From IMG/VR virus record IMGVR_UViG_3300022699_000112, positions 1-50,659 of that record: DNA of 50,659 nucleotides, one strand, 5' to 3'. This document shows, piece after piece, positions 24,643 through 31,132 of the stretch (position 1 is the first letter of the stretch; every line of letters begins with the position of its first letter). Source of the stretch: a virus. The translations under genes and the position numbers were made by a program. The notes below the pieces were generated by a model. The model was not told the DNA's origin. It was given only the letters and a program-made list of their open reading frames with translations, and did no database searches.

Positions 24643-24743
24643 TGCCCCGGCAGGACTCGAACCTGCATACACGGGCTGGACTCAAACCAGATTATCCGAT
24701 GCTCTTACCGACAGGCGTCCCTGTGCTTTAGAGCTACGAGGCA
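24643..24743 (-). tRNA. Atypical tRNA-like gene with expanded D region (candidate anticodon UGA)
   Basis: 101 nt on the minus strand. Acceptor TGCCTCG pairs with CGGGGCA (7 bp, one G-U). The T arm GCAGG-TTCGAGT-CCTGC is perfect. GCTC...GAGC can form the D stem, but the D loop is 26 nt and contains its own hairpin (ACAGG-GACG-CCTGT). Nine bases separate the D arm from a 4-5 bp stem CTGG-TTTGAGT-CCAG, whose loop would give anticodon UGA. The variable region is short, unlike bacterial tRNA-Ser. Either a degenerate tRNA, a misread class II fold, or a tRNA mimic. No CCA is encoded. Lies between the divergent promoters. Confidence 0.6.
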
Positions 24744-24829
24744 TAAGACGGGGACCGGGCAAAGGAGAATGAAAATCCCGGCCCCCTTGGTTAAAGCATA
24801 AAAAAGTTATCTTTTTTCAGAAAACATCC

Positions 24830-24858
24830 TTGACTTCCTTTAATTGTACTGGTATAAT
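24830..24858 (+). promoter_or_regulatory. Consensus sigma-70 promoter with extended -10
   Basis: TTGACT (24830-24835), 17-bp spacer, TATAAT (24853-24858) preceded by TGG, giving an extended -10. It is the best promoter seen in the window. The ATG of the next gene (24865) lies 6 nt after the -10, so transcription should start at or next to the ATG. An A/T-rich palindrome (AAAAAAGTTATCTTTTTT, about 24801-24818) lies just upstream. Confidence 0.88.
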
Positions 24859-24864
24859 ACAAAC

Positions 24865-25140
24865 ATGTTCAAAAGTCAAGATAAAAATTTAAAAAATATT
24901 CTCGATCACATCGAAGAAGTCGCCGGTTGGAAGATACGCAAATTCCCCAAGCATGTTCAGGAAGATGCTCTGCATGAAGCGGTAGTTGCGTACCTTGAGG
25001 GAAAAGACATTGTCGAGCATCTTGTCCTTTGGCGTAGAGCGGAACGCCGATACCAAAAGAAAGTGCTGGCTTTTACGCGAGCCAGACCTTTAAAGAGGGA
25101 CAAGGAACAGATCATCGACATTTCCAAGGATTACAAATAA
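24865..25140 (+). CDS. Small protein with sigma region 2-like look, leaderless start
   Basis: 91 aa. The ATG at 24865 coincides with the expected transcription start of the consensus promoter, and no SD is present; an upstream TTG at 24844 would lie inside the promoter. Helical protein; FPKHVQEDALHEAVVAYLEGKD followed by LWRRAERRYQKK resembles sigma-70 region 2 fragments seen in some phage and ECF-like proteins (weak, by eye). Basic C-terminus. As the first gene of the rightward early unit it could be a transcription modulator. It ends in a TAATG overlap with the HNH gene. Confidence 0.75.
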   Translation: MFKSQDKNLKNILDHIEEVAGWKIRKFPKHVQEDALHEAVVAYLEGKDIVEHLVLWRRAERRYQKKVLAFTRARPLKRDKEQIIDISKDYK

Positions 25141-25592
25141 TGGGTAGGCGAAAGAAAAACAAGACCGTTAATTGGAAGAAACGTGCCGACGAGAATTGGA
25201 GTCTGGCTATCCGGTTGCTCCATCAGAAGTGTGAAATCTGCGGCAAGCCCGGCACTTTCCTTAAATCTGGATACAAAATCGGAGGTTTAAACGCCCATCA
25301 TCTTATCGGCAGGAGTCACTACAAGTTCCGGCATGACCTGAACAACGGCGTTTGCCTGTGTGTTCATTGCCACCACTTCAGAAAAGACCTTAGCCCACAT
25401 GCTGGGTCCATTATTGGTGTAACCAACTTCATCGAGTGGATGGCAAAGAATAAACCGGCACAGTGGGCTTGGTTTCTCCACTATAAGGACTCTCCTAAAG
25501 GTAAACCTGACCTGACCTACGAAGAAATATTTGTTTTTCTGCAATATGCTATTGACAACGGGTTCGTTCCCGACTACAATACCGATTACTAA
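25140..25592 (+). CDS. HNH endonuclease
   Basis: 150 aa; TAATG overlap with the gene before. A very basic N-terminus, then CEICGKPG, then GLNAHHLIGRSHYKFRHDLNNG and CLCVHCHHFRKD, which supply the two CxxC zinc pairs and the H-N-H catalytic triad (AHH...N...H) in a treble-clef fold. It resembles stand-alone phage HNH nucleases and NinG-type enzymes. Possible roles are host DNA nicking, packaging-associated cleavage or recombination; it is not adjacent to the terminase genes. The C-terminal 60 residues are aromatic and of unknown role. Confidence 0.88.
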   Translation: MGRRKKNKTVNWKKRADENWSLAIRLLHQKCEICGKPGTFLKSGYKIGGLNAHHLIGRSHYKFRHDLNNGVCLCVHCHHFRKDLSPHAGSIIGVTNFIEWMAKNKPAQWAWFLHYKDSPKGKPDLTYEEIFVFLQYAIDNGFVPDYNTDY

Positions 25593-25619
25593 TCCTGAAA
25601 ATGGTCTGTGGTAGACGTT

Positions 25620-25748
25620 ATGGGAAAAAGCTCAAACGAGGTTGTACCTGTCAGCGGGGTACATGAGCCGGGGAAAACTGGATGGCGAAAGCTACTCCCC
25701 TCACATAATATAACTATCGAAGATATAAGGTTGGACAATAGCCATTAA
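25620..25748 (+). CDS. Possible 42-aa ORF in a 269-bp gap
   Basis: A 42-codon frame (MGKSSNEVVPVSG...) has no convincing SD. The rest of the gap (25749-25861) is A/T-rich with a near-palindrome AACCTAGGGTT (25748-25758), TATATATAAG and several -10-like motifs, so it probably holds a promoter or operator for the next gene. Two shorter overlapping frames also occur. I would not rely on any of them. Confidence 0.25.
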   Translation: MGKSSNEVVPVSGVHEPGKTGWRKLLPSHNITIEDIRLDNSH

Positions 25749-25861
25749 CCTAGGGTTATTAACTGATTGCTATATATAAGAGTATATTATTCTTTAATCT
25801 ATATGCTCTAAAATATACATCCAGTAAAGAACTCGGTCTATTTATTTTTAAGGAAAACACT

Positions 25862-26056
25862 ATGGATTCAGGTATTTCAATCACCAACGGATTAAATTTT
25901 GTAGAGTTTTTGGCCCTACTGCTTTTTATTCTGGTGGTGGCTATCTCGGTGGTAGTAGGCATAGTCTTACTTGTAATATTTCTTCCTCTGCTTCTCCTTT
26001 TGGAGGGGGTTGGCAAGATATTTCGGTTTTTCCAGAAAATGTTCTTGACTCGTTGA
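25862..26056 (+). CDS. Small hydrophobic membrane protein
   Basis: 64 aa; AAGGAAAACACT precedes the ATG. Residues 12-50 are continuously hydrophobic (FVEFLALLLFILVVAISVV, then GIVLLVIFLPLLLLL), long enough for a helical hairpin, with a basic C-terminus (KIFRFFQKMFLTR). Could be an early membrane-acting protein, such as a superinfection-exclusion or holin-like factor. No family recognised. Confidence 0.65.
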   Translation: MDSGISITNGLNFVEFLALLLFILVVAISVVVGIVLLVIFLPLLLLLEGVGKIFRFFQKMFLTR

Positions 26057-26073
26057 GCGAAAGTTGTTATTAT
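26045..26073 (+). promoter_or_regulatory. Second sigma-70 promoter with start on the ATG
   Basis: TTGACT (26045-26050), 17-bp spacer, TATTAT (26068-26073). The ATG at 26081 is 7 nt after the -10, the same geometry as at 24830-24865. The -35 lies inside the end of the membrane-protein gene. Confidence 0.8.
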
Positions 26074-26080
26074 GCCCTCA

Positions 26081-26374
26081 ATGAAAACCTTATTGGAAAA
26101 TGTCGTTACTATAGGCTGGGTAAATCAGGTGACTAAAGAACACAAACTAACACAGGACGAACGTATTAAGGCCCTAGAGCGGGATGTAGATTATCTCGAA
26201 GATAAAGTACACTGCCTTGTACACGGCCACTGGTTTGAAACTATCGGGCTTTATGGTCTGCATCAGGTTGTGGAGCAGTGTCAGACCTGCGGGAAAGAAC
26301 GTAAGAGAAAGCTTAAATGGTACGAACGCAAGGCTATCCGTACTTTGGGTCTACCTTACCGTTGGAGGGAATAA
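26081..26374 (+). CDS. Basic zinc-motif protein, leaderless start
   Basis: 97 aa from the ATG at 26081 (MKTLLENVV...). An ATG at 26072 overlaps the -10 and cannot be in the transcript. No SD is present. After a short coiled-coil segment (RIKALERDVDYLEDKV) comes C-x3-H-x1-H, then QCQTCGKERKRKLKWYERKA, giving a putative zinc site with a basic tail. It resembles the plan of the 57-aa CxxC protein at 13856-14029. Likely nucleic-acid binding. Confidence 0.75.
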   Translation: MKTLLENVVTIGWVNQVTKEHKLTQDERIKALERDVDYLEDKVHCLVHGHWFETIGLYGLHQVVEQCQTCGKERKRKLKWYERKAIRTLGLPYRWRE

Positions 26375-26377
26375 CTC

Positions 26378-26431
26378 ATGCGTGAAGTGGCTCGGTGGCG
26401 GGTTCGCAGAAAGCCTAAACGAAAGGGATAA
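26378..26431 (+). CDS. Possible 17-aa Arg-rich peptide
   Basis: The ATG at 26378 is preceded by GGAGGG (9-nt spacer); 17 codons encode an Arg/Lys-rich peptide (MREVARWRVRRKPKRKG) that stops 2 nt before the next ATG. It may only couple translation to the next gene. Confidence 0.3.
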   Translation: MREVARWRVRRKPKRKG

Positions 26432-26433
26432 TA

Positions 26434-27006
26434 ATGTGTTTGACACGACACCACAAACAGGCTTGTTACATTAACCTCGACGATGTTCCAGAGGTATTTA
26501 CGGCATATAAAGTCGTCATAGCTAGGCGTGCCCAGTTCTGGCCTATGATATGGACAACAGAAAGGCCGTTTGAAGAAGTGAACCGTACGCCCGAAGAACC
26601 GGGGTATTTTTGCTTTTTGCTCGCCGAAGACGCGTTGGCAATACAGCGACAAATAGGGTTTATAACGGCAGTGCTGATGGTCACGGTACACAAAGCGGAT
26701 ATTATGCTGATAGGCTGGGACACGCTAAGAGATGGCTCGCCCGTAGTTACGCTAAGCCGACTTGATCTTAATATGAAAGACTTGGGCAATAATGTCTTTC
26801 GTGATCTTAGGACAGACCGGAGCGCCCTCCCCTTGCCAGAATGCTTGGCACGGGAGCTTATGGGTCGCGTAATAGACAATCGGGAGGCATTGAGGCAAGA
26901 GTGGAAAACCACGGCAAAACTAGCTGGTTTTATTAGAGAACCAGAGCCGCCACGCCCCCTATTAGAGCAGTGCCAAGAACACCGCAAATCCACAACAGGG
27001 CATTAA
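26434..27006 (+). CDS. Hypothetical early protein
   Basis: 190 aa; AAAGGG lies 6 nt before the ATG. Mixed fold with a hydrophobic central segment (IGFITAVLMVTVHKADIMLIGW) and a charged C-terminal helix with Pro-rich end. The segment after residue 20 (VPEVFTAYKVVIARRAQFWPMIWT) reads as a beta structure. No family recognised; cytoplasmic or membrane-associated cannot be decided. Confidence 0.65.
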   Translation: MCLTRHHKQACYINLDDVPEVFTAYKVVIARRAQFWPMIWTTERPFEEVNRTPEEPGYFCFLLAEDALAIQRQIGFITAVLMVTVHKADIMLIGWDTLRDGSPVVTLSRLDLNMKDLGNNVFRDLRTDRSALPLPECLARELMGRVIDNREALRQEWKTTAKLAGFIREPEPPRPLLEQCQEHRKSTTGH

Positions 27007-27068
27007 GAATTAAGGGGCAGATTATAAACTTTGCGATGAATTGAACCAAAAAACACTTTTGAAATGAA

Positions 27069-27317
27069 ATGGTACAGATAATGGCTTTTAGAGACGCTAA
27101 TCCTGATGAATATACTTTTGACCGTGGGATTTTTGTCGGCCTGCGGGGGCAGACGACTATAGATTTAATGTATATGGGACATCAGGAAATGTCGCAGGCA
27201 GACCTGAGATTTGCTGCCGCTTATATCCTAAATGCTGTGTGTACCGAGAGTGAGCTACCTTGGCATGAAGAAATGGAGTTTGTAGAGGAACAAGCGAAGA
27301 TGCTGGGGGATATATGA
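27069..27317 (+). CDS. Hypothetical early protein
   Basis: 82 aa from 27069; a second ATG at 27081 is equally possible and neither has a clear SD. Acidic, helical, with no motif recognised. The 62-bp gap before it contains TTATAAAC, which may be part of a promoter. Confidence 0.55.
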   Translation: MVQIMAFRDANPDEYTFDRGIFVGLRGQTTIDLMYMGHQEMSQADLRFAAAYILNAVCTESELPWHEEMEFVEEQAKMLGDI

Positions 27318-27357
27318 GGACCCATGCGTGGGGGACGAACAGATCGGAGAAAAAATA

Positions 27358-27558
27358 ATGAAATTTACTGATGAAAATGGGAAAGTAAAGTCCATTGCTC
27401 TGTTGCTGACACTGATTAAGGCCCTACAGCTATTGGACGAGGTAAGCGGGATAGCGACTGATTCGGTTGAGTACAGTGATTGGCCGGAACTGCAAAAGGC
27501 CGTAGAGGAAGCGGAATTGTTTGCCAATGAGGCTCATCGAGCCATAGATGATATGTAA
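27358..27558 (+). CDS. Hypothetical acidic helical protein
   Basis: 66 aa from the ATG at 27358 (GGAGA upstream). The sequence has an N-terminal strand (MKFTDENGKVKSIALLLTLI) and acidic helices ending EANRAIDDM-like. No motif or family is seen. A hairpin terminator or attenuator follows its stop. Confidence 0.6.
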   Translation: MKFTDENGKVKSIALLLTLIKALQLLDEVSGIATDSVEYSDWPELQKAVEEAELFANEAHRAIDDM

Positions 27559-27571
27559 AAGGCTATTAGTG

Positions 27572-27633
27572 GCAGAGCGGGGATGCCTCTGCTTTTCTCC
27601 TGAGAGTAAGCACACTTTCCCCGCTGTTTTTTT
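27572..27633 (+). terminator. Terminator with competing upstream hairpin (attenuator-like)
   Basis: AGCGGGGA (27576-27583) pairs perfectly with TCCCCGCT (27618-27625), followed by GTTTTTTT, an intrinsic terminator. GCAGAG (27572-27577) pairs with CTCTGC (27587-27592), and this stem shares bases with the 5' arm of the terminator, so the two structures exclude each other. The layout is that of an attenuator, or of a small RNA 3' end. It separates the gene ending at 27558 from that starting at 27665. Confidence 0.7.
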
Positions 27634-27664
27634 GTAGGCGATAATCTGTGGAAGGAATCTAAGG

Positions 27665-27913
27665 ATGAAAGCTGAGACCCCACAAGACCCAACCTCCAAA
27701 GAAGCGAATCGCCTTATTAGGAGGCAGGCTATACGAGAAGCATGCGACCGTACTGCAAATTTCGTAGAGCAAGATACAGTAAAAAGTATCTTTGATTTAA
27801 TGACATACGACGAACAGAGGAGTTGTTTTATTTTGCCGATTGATCGGCTTCTTGGCGACAAAAGGATGTCTAGGGCGTACCATTTGTGGAGGGAATTTAA
27901 AGCTGGAGGCTGA
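27665..27913 (+). CDS. Hypothetical early protein
   Basis: 82 aa; a GGAATCTAAGG stretch precedes the ATG. Helical with many Arg/Glu, one HLWREF C-terminal segment and two Cys. The stop is followed at once by GTG of the small frame with a GGAGG just upstream. No family recognised. Confidence 0.6.
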   Translation: MKAETPQDPTSKEANRLIRRQAIREACDRTANFVEQDTVKSIFDLMTYDEQRSCFILPIDRLLGDKRMSRAYHLWREFKAGG

Positions 27914-27973
27914 GTGCAACCTGCGGACATTGTAATGGAACACGCACAATTCGATATAAGGAATATGTTATGA
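27914..27973 (+). pseudogene. C-terminal remnant homologous to the 31292-31504 gene
   Basis: A 19-codon frame from GTG (GGAGG upstream) ends DIVMEHAQFDIRNML, almost the same as the last 15 residues, DIVMEHSHFDIRNLL, of the zinc-binding protein encoded on the other strand at 31292-31504. Over 48 nt (27926-27973 against the complement of 31292-31339) I count 40 identities. It overlaps the next ATG as ATGA. Either a duplicated fragment left by recombination or a leader peptide that keeps coupling to the next gene. Confidence 0.5.
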
Positions 27974-28299
27974 ACGCTTTTGACGAGCTACAACTTCAAC
28001 TTCAAGACAATGAACACGTCGAGGGAATAGTTTTCGGTACATTCGGCTGGAATAGTTGGTGCCACGATGCACAGATAGTGCCAACCAACAAACAAGGGAT
28101 ACTAATGTCACTGGACAAAGCAAAGCCGTACCTTGAGCAATTCAAATTCCGTGGGGGGTATGGTTCACCGGACACGCACGCCGTTTATATTTGGACTAAT
28201 CTCTCGGTTTTCTTTGTGTCGATGTACGACGGAGCTACGGCCTTAGAACGCATACCCCGCAACCCAATGAACTGTATGCCAGAAAAATTTGGGGGTTAG
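27970..28299 (+). CDS. Conserved phage hypothetical protein
   Basis: 109 aa; ATGA-coupled to the preceding short frame. The pattern GIVFGTFGWNSW, the central LDKAKPYLEQF, GGYGSPDTHAVYIWT, FFVSMYDGATALERIPRNP and a final GG is one I recognise from small conserved proteins of many phages; its function is unknown. The PRNP and YDG segments are the best conserved parts in that family. It is the last protein gene before tRNA-Tyr. Confidence 0.75.
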   Translation: MNAFDELQLQLQDNEHVEGIVFGTFGWNSWCHDAQIVPTNKQGILMSLDKAKPYLEQFKFRGGYGSPDTHAVYIWTNLSVFFVSMYDGATALERIPRNPMNCMPEKFGG

Positions 28300-28401
28300 A
28301 CTTACGCCTGCCACCAAAATATCAAAAAAGCTAATCAAGGTTTGCGTGCTGCCAATGTGTCAAAAAGCACGTCGCGGGAGTTTTCGAGCTTTCTCCCAAA
28401 T

Positions 28402-28485
28402 GGCGGTACAGCGGATACGGCAAGCCGCAGCGGTCTGTAAAACCGTTCCCTGACCGGTGTGTGGGTTCGACTCCCTCTGCCGCCA
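28402..28485 (+). tRNA. tRNA-Tyr (GTA)
   Basis: 84 nt. Acceptor GGCGGTA pairs with TGCCGCC (one G-U); D arm GCGG-loop-CCGC; anticodon arm GCGGT-CTGTAAA-ACCGT gives anticodon GUA; a long variable arm, as expected for bacterial tRNA-Tyr; T arm GTGGG-TTCGACT-CCCTC with one mismatch. Discriminator A; CCA is not encoded beyond it. It probably supplements host Tyr decoding. Confidence 0.92.
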
Positions 28486-28528
28486 GAGTTCTTTTAAAAG
28501 TTGATATGCCTTTCTTATATGGGGGAAA

Positions 28529-28566
28529 GGGGGGATAGGCCGCACGAGACCTACCCCCCATCTTTT
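28529..28566 (+). terminator. Terminator closing the rightward early unit
   Basis: GGGGGGATAGG and CCTACCCCCC form a GC-rich stem (one bulged A) with a 10-nt loop, followed by TCTTTT. It lies between tRNA-Tyr and the end of the converging minus-strand gene at 28572. Confidence 0.75.
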
Positions 28567-28571
28567 AATAT

Positions 28572-29012
28572 TTAGGAAAAAAACCGGTTAATATCTCCTG
28601 TAAAGTATACTGAATATGTGTTGTCGTGATCTTGCTGTTCCAACACTTCCATTTCACATATCCCCCCGGCACCGAGACTTAGCGTGTACCAGTAGCTCGG
28701 GTATCTGATAGGGGTCAGTGTGGCCGTATAAATCGGGTCTAATGAGACACTTAAAGCAGAGCCGACCTCGTAGACAGTGTTCATACCCAGCGATTTAGCC
28801 GCTGAAATCTGCCGTTGGAGTTCGACCCCCAGAGCTTCGGGATTGCCCTTGGTCCTGACCGCAAGTTCTATACAATCCGTATCGTGTTCCAGCATGGATA
28901 CCACACGAATCATCGCGGATACCCCTTTTGGTTCCTTTACTTGAGGATGCAGTTCTCGTATCAGGGCTTCCAGTGATGTTAGTCGTTGCAGAATGTCCCT
29001 GTTTGAGTCCAT
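28572..29012 (-). CDS. Hypothetical protein, last gene of the small-gene island
   Basis: 146 aa; SD GAGAGG before the ATG. The N-terminal 30 residues form a coiled-coil-like helix (RDILQRLTSLEALIREL), followed by a mixed central region (SMLEHDTDCIELAVRT) and a beta-rich C-terminus with YPSYWYTLSLGAGG. No known family. It may be a structural or host-modifying factor. Confidence 0.65.
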   Translation of the reverse strand: MDSNRDILQRLTSLEALIRELHPQVKEPKGVSAMIRVVSMLEHDTDCIELAVRTKGNPEALGVELQRQISAAKSLGMNTVYEVGSALSVSLDPIYTATLTPIRYPSYWYTLSLGAGGICEMEVLEQQDHDNTYSVYFTGDINRFFS

Positions 29013-29014
29013 AA

Positions 29015-29221
29015 TTATTCCTCTCTAGCCTGTTCTAAAACAGACATAAGTTGTTTTAATTCATCCCGGCTGAACATAAAGTCCCGCAATGTCGGGTCGA
29101 AACCCGCTATCATCGAGATTATATCCTCAGCGGCTTTCTTTAGTGTGGGTTGCAGCTTCTCGCGGCGTGCGTCCCTCATAGCTTGTTCGTTCATACTGAT
29201 AATGGTTTCTAATCCAAACAT
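29015..29221 (-). CDS. Hypothetical helical protein
   Basis: 68 aa from the ATG at 29221 (AAGGGAAACACTT upstream); the frame is open 114 nt further up but without an SD. Charged helices (NEQAMRDARREKLQPTLKKAAEDII) and a C-terminal SRDELKQLMSVLEQAREE. No family recognised. Confidence 0.6.
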   Translation of the reverse strand: MFGLETIISMNEQAMRDARREKLQPTLKKAAEDIISMIAGFDPTLRDFMFSRDELKQLMSVLEQAREE

Positions 29222-29264
29222 AAGTGTTTCCCTTTTCAAAAAGATGTTAATAAAGCTAAATATT

Positions 29265-29549
29265 CTACGACTCGTCGGAGTCCGGTGTTTCGGTGTCTTT
29301 CCAGAATTCGATAATTGTTTTACTTTCTTCGACATTGTTCTGAATCATTGACTCCAAACCCGCTTTAAGGAGTTTAACCCCCTCGGCCATTGCCAACGCA
29401 TCGGGGGCTATTTGGCGTATTTCCACGAAGCAGCGGTTTATCAAGACTTCGGCAATGTCGATATAGTCCATCGGGTCTAGGTCGATTCCCTCGCCCTGAA
29501 CATCGAAACTATCGTCTTCGCGGTGTAATTCAATTACTAGTTTTTTCAT
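29265..29549 (-). CDS. Hypothetical acidic protein
   Basis: 94 aa; start overlaps the end of the kinase-like gene by 20 nt. It begins with a strand (MKKLVIELHRED) and is otherwise helical and strongly acidic, ending TETPDSDES. Acidity is compatible with a DNA-mimic or regulator role, but that is speculation. Confidence 0.6.
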   Translation of the reverse strand: MKKLVIELHREDDSFDVQGEGIDLDPMDYIDIAEVLINRCFVEIRQIAPDALAMAEGVKLLKAGLESMIQNNVEESKTIIEFWKDTETPDSDES

Positions 29550-30069
29550 AAACTGATATCCAATCTCTAGGGGTTGTGGAGTTTTCTCCGAAATCTACAA
29601 CTACCAGTCTACCCCGCAGGCGGCCGATATTATTGCAATGCATATCGTTCAAGGGATATGATAGCATAGTACGGGCGTGTCGAACAAATGCTTGCCGTTC
29701 GCCTCTGACGATAAACTCCATGTCGGCTATTTCAGTGTAGTAACCATACCCCCGCCTTTCCGGGCAGTGGTATAAAAACGTCCTGTATCTCGTCATAAGT
29801 TCTTCAAAGTTTTGTCTAGGGAATTCCAACTCTACCATATCTCCTATTACTTGGGGGCCGAAACCCTTTTCGTAGGCTTCTTGTTGTGCGGCAAAGGCAC
29901 GTTGACATGAATCTTTGTCGGCGTATAATTTGAGTCCTACCGTGTCGGAGACAGGGATGAAAAAAGCCTCAATTCCAGCTTTAATTGAATCCCGGTCTTT
30001 GTATACGGCCTGTTTGTGAATAAATGTTTTTGAGTCCCCGTTCCGTTCTAAATAATGTAGAATCATCAT
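29530..30069 (-). CDS. Kinase-like fold protein (minimal)
   Basis: 179 aa; SD AAAGGAGAT. Kinase-type landmarks: GLKLY with K47 at the ATP-lysine position; a helix AYEKGFGPQV like the alpha-C/hinge entry of phage kinase-like proteins; ND-x-HCNNIG at 141-148 in the catalytic-loop position, with H144 and N146/N147; and VVVDFG (D159-F-G161) for metal binding. Very short compared with true kinases (over 250 aa). The order of motifs matches small phage aminoglycoside-phosphotransferase/RIO-like proteins. An active kinase is uncertain, since the usual catalytic Asp position is shifted. Could phosphorylate a host factor during takeover. Confidence 0.6.
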   Translation of the reverse strand: MMILHYLERNGDSKTFIHKQAVYKDRDSIKAGIEAFFIPVSDTVGLKLYADKDSCQRAFAAQQEAYEKGFGPQVIGDMVELEFPRQNFEELMTRYRTFLYHCPERRGYGYYTEIADMEFIVRGERQAFVRHARTMLSYPLNDMHCNNIGRLRGRLVVVDFGENSTTPRDWISVYEKTSN

Positions 30070-30113
30070 ATCTCCTTTGATTGGTTTCTATTCTTGGCAT
30101 TATTCACCGCCTT

Positions 30114-30245
30114 TCACGATATGCTTATGCTGACATGGTTAATCAGCCAAACTATTACCTCTATTAGCTTCCAAACCCCCAATGGAAATGAAATGCACAG
30201 TAGAATAAATCCCACCATTATAACGCTGTACAAATCATCAAACAT
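30114..30245 (-). CDS. 43-aa single-TM protein
   Basis: The ATG at 30245 follows the YopX-like gene's stop by 2 nt, with GGTGAG upstream. The product is mostly hydrophobic (SVIMVGFILLCISFPLGVWK, then EVIVWLINH): one or two membrane helices. The 3' side (30069-30113) is a short leader for the kinase-like gene with its strong SD. Confidence 0.55.
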   Translation of the reverse strand: MFDDLYSVIMVGFILLCISFPLGVWKLIEVIVWLINHVSISIS

Positions 30246-30247
30246 AA

Positions 30248-30661
30248 TCACTCACCGCCTTTCGCCAGTTCGGGGTTGTCGTGGCCATTTCCTATGACTG
30301 AAAAATACTTACAATTACCAGCCACCAACATTGCTCCGCTGCCTGTAAAACATAGGCCGCCGTTCTTGTATTCAACAAGCCTCGTGTAAGAAATACACTC
30401 GCCGTAAATGTCTTTCCCATAGTCCACGAAAACCACATCCCCCTCGTAAATCTCCCTGCCGTTCCTGTCTATCAGGCCCGTGAACTCGCCGACTGTTTCG
30501 GGGCCGACTTCATAAGCCTCAAAAACGGTATTAGGACTTGATGTGTCTAATGGCTGGCCTGAGTTCTGTACAAATCTCCTCCCGTCATATGTTTTTATAA
30601 GCGAGCCGTACCTCCATTTACCAGCCTCAATATCTTTACCCCTAAACTTTATCTCACGCAT
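30248..30661 (-). CDS. YopX-family protein
   Basis: 137 aa from the ATG at 30661 (AAAGGAGATCGCA upstream); an earlier in-frame codon at 30721 is inside the preceding gene. The start MREIKFRGKD, a W-R-YGSLI strand, TVGEFTGLIDRNGREIYEGDVV and a final VIGNGHDNPEL are hallmarks of YopX proteins (beta barrel) widespread in phages and prophages of unknown function. Good match over the whole length. Confidence 0.88.
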   Translation of the reverse strand: MREIKFRGKDIEAGKWRYGSLIKTYDGRRFVQNSGQPLDTSSPNTVFEAYEVGPETVGEFTGLIDRNGREIYEGDVVFVDYGKDIYGECISYTRLVEYKNGGLCFTGSGAMLVAGNCKYFSVIGNGHDNPELAKGGE

Positions 30662-30908
30662 TGCGATCTCCTTTCGGCCTCCGGTGTATGTTACCTTTAG
30701 TGTCGATTTCGTCGCCCTCATAAATAAAATAAAGGGTTATTTTGTCGTATTTCTGAAAGAGTTTCTCGGCCCAACCCTTTTTCCGATAGAATTTTACGCA
30801 TTCTGGAAACGTCCCGTACATAGCTGGTAATCGAAAACGACCATCATTACACAAAAGTGCACCAGTACCGTCTTGTTTAACTATTATTGCTTTGAATTGT
30901 CTTGACAT
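30654..30908 (-). CDS. Hypothetical protein
   Basis: 84 aa; GGAGCCTGTCC before the ATG; overlaps the YopX-like gene by 8 nt and the previous gene by 25 nt. Beta start (QFKAIIVKQDGTGALL), a basic FYRKKGWAEKL helix, and a basic tail. No family recognised. Confidence 0.6.
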   Translation of the reverse strand: MSRQFKAIIVKQDGTGALLCNDGRFRLPAMYGTFPECVKFYRKKGWAEKLFQKYDKITLYFIYEGDEIDTKGNIHRRPKGDRNA

Positions 30909-31132
30909 GGACAGGCTCCTGTATATTGTTTAACGGTCCACAAATACAAATAAAAGTCACCGAGCCGTAACCCCCCGCCGTATGGGGTTTTGGGCACCAG
31001 ATAATGTTCTGCACCGATTGAATCCACATAGGCGATCTCGGTCACAATACCATTAGTATTTACGTTGAAACGAATATTATGCTCCAAACAGTATTGACAA
31101 AAAAGCACAATATTCTTATTTATGTTGGTCAT
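30884..31132 (-). CDS. Hypothetical protein with Cys pairs
   Basis: 82 aa; ATGA overlap with the gene before. Contains CQYC near the N-terminus and CPCQ near the end, which may bind a metal together, and an aromatic RLGDFYLYLW segment. No family recognised. Confidence 0.6.
   Translation of the reverse strand: MTNINKNIVLFCQYCLEHNIRFNVNTNGIVTEIAYVDSIGAEHYLVPKTPYGGGLRLGDFYLYLWTVKQYTGACPCQDNSKQ

Noticed and set aside
24772-24804. 10-codon leader peptide (ATG AAA ATC...) with AAAGGAG
   Set aside because: The SD lies only 2 nt from the ATG and the frame ends quickly; no promoter is positioned for it.
25592-25861. Integrase attachment site or integrase gene
   Set aside because: No recombinase motif anywhere in the window and no att-like core next to the tRNAs; nothing supports lysogeny by integration.
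28331-28561. Minus-strand frames of 60-76 codons
   Set aside because: They run across the tRNA-Tyr and the terminator; shadow of RNA features.
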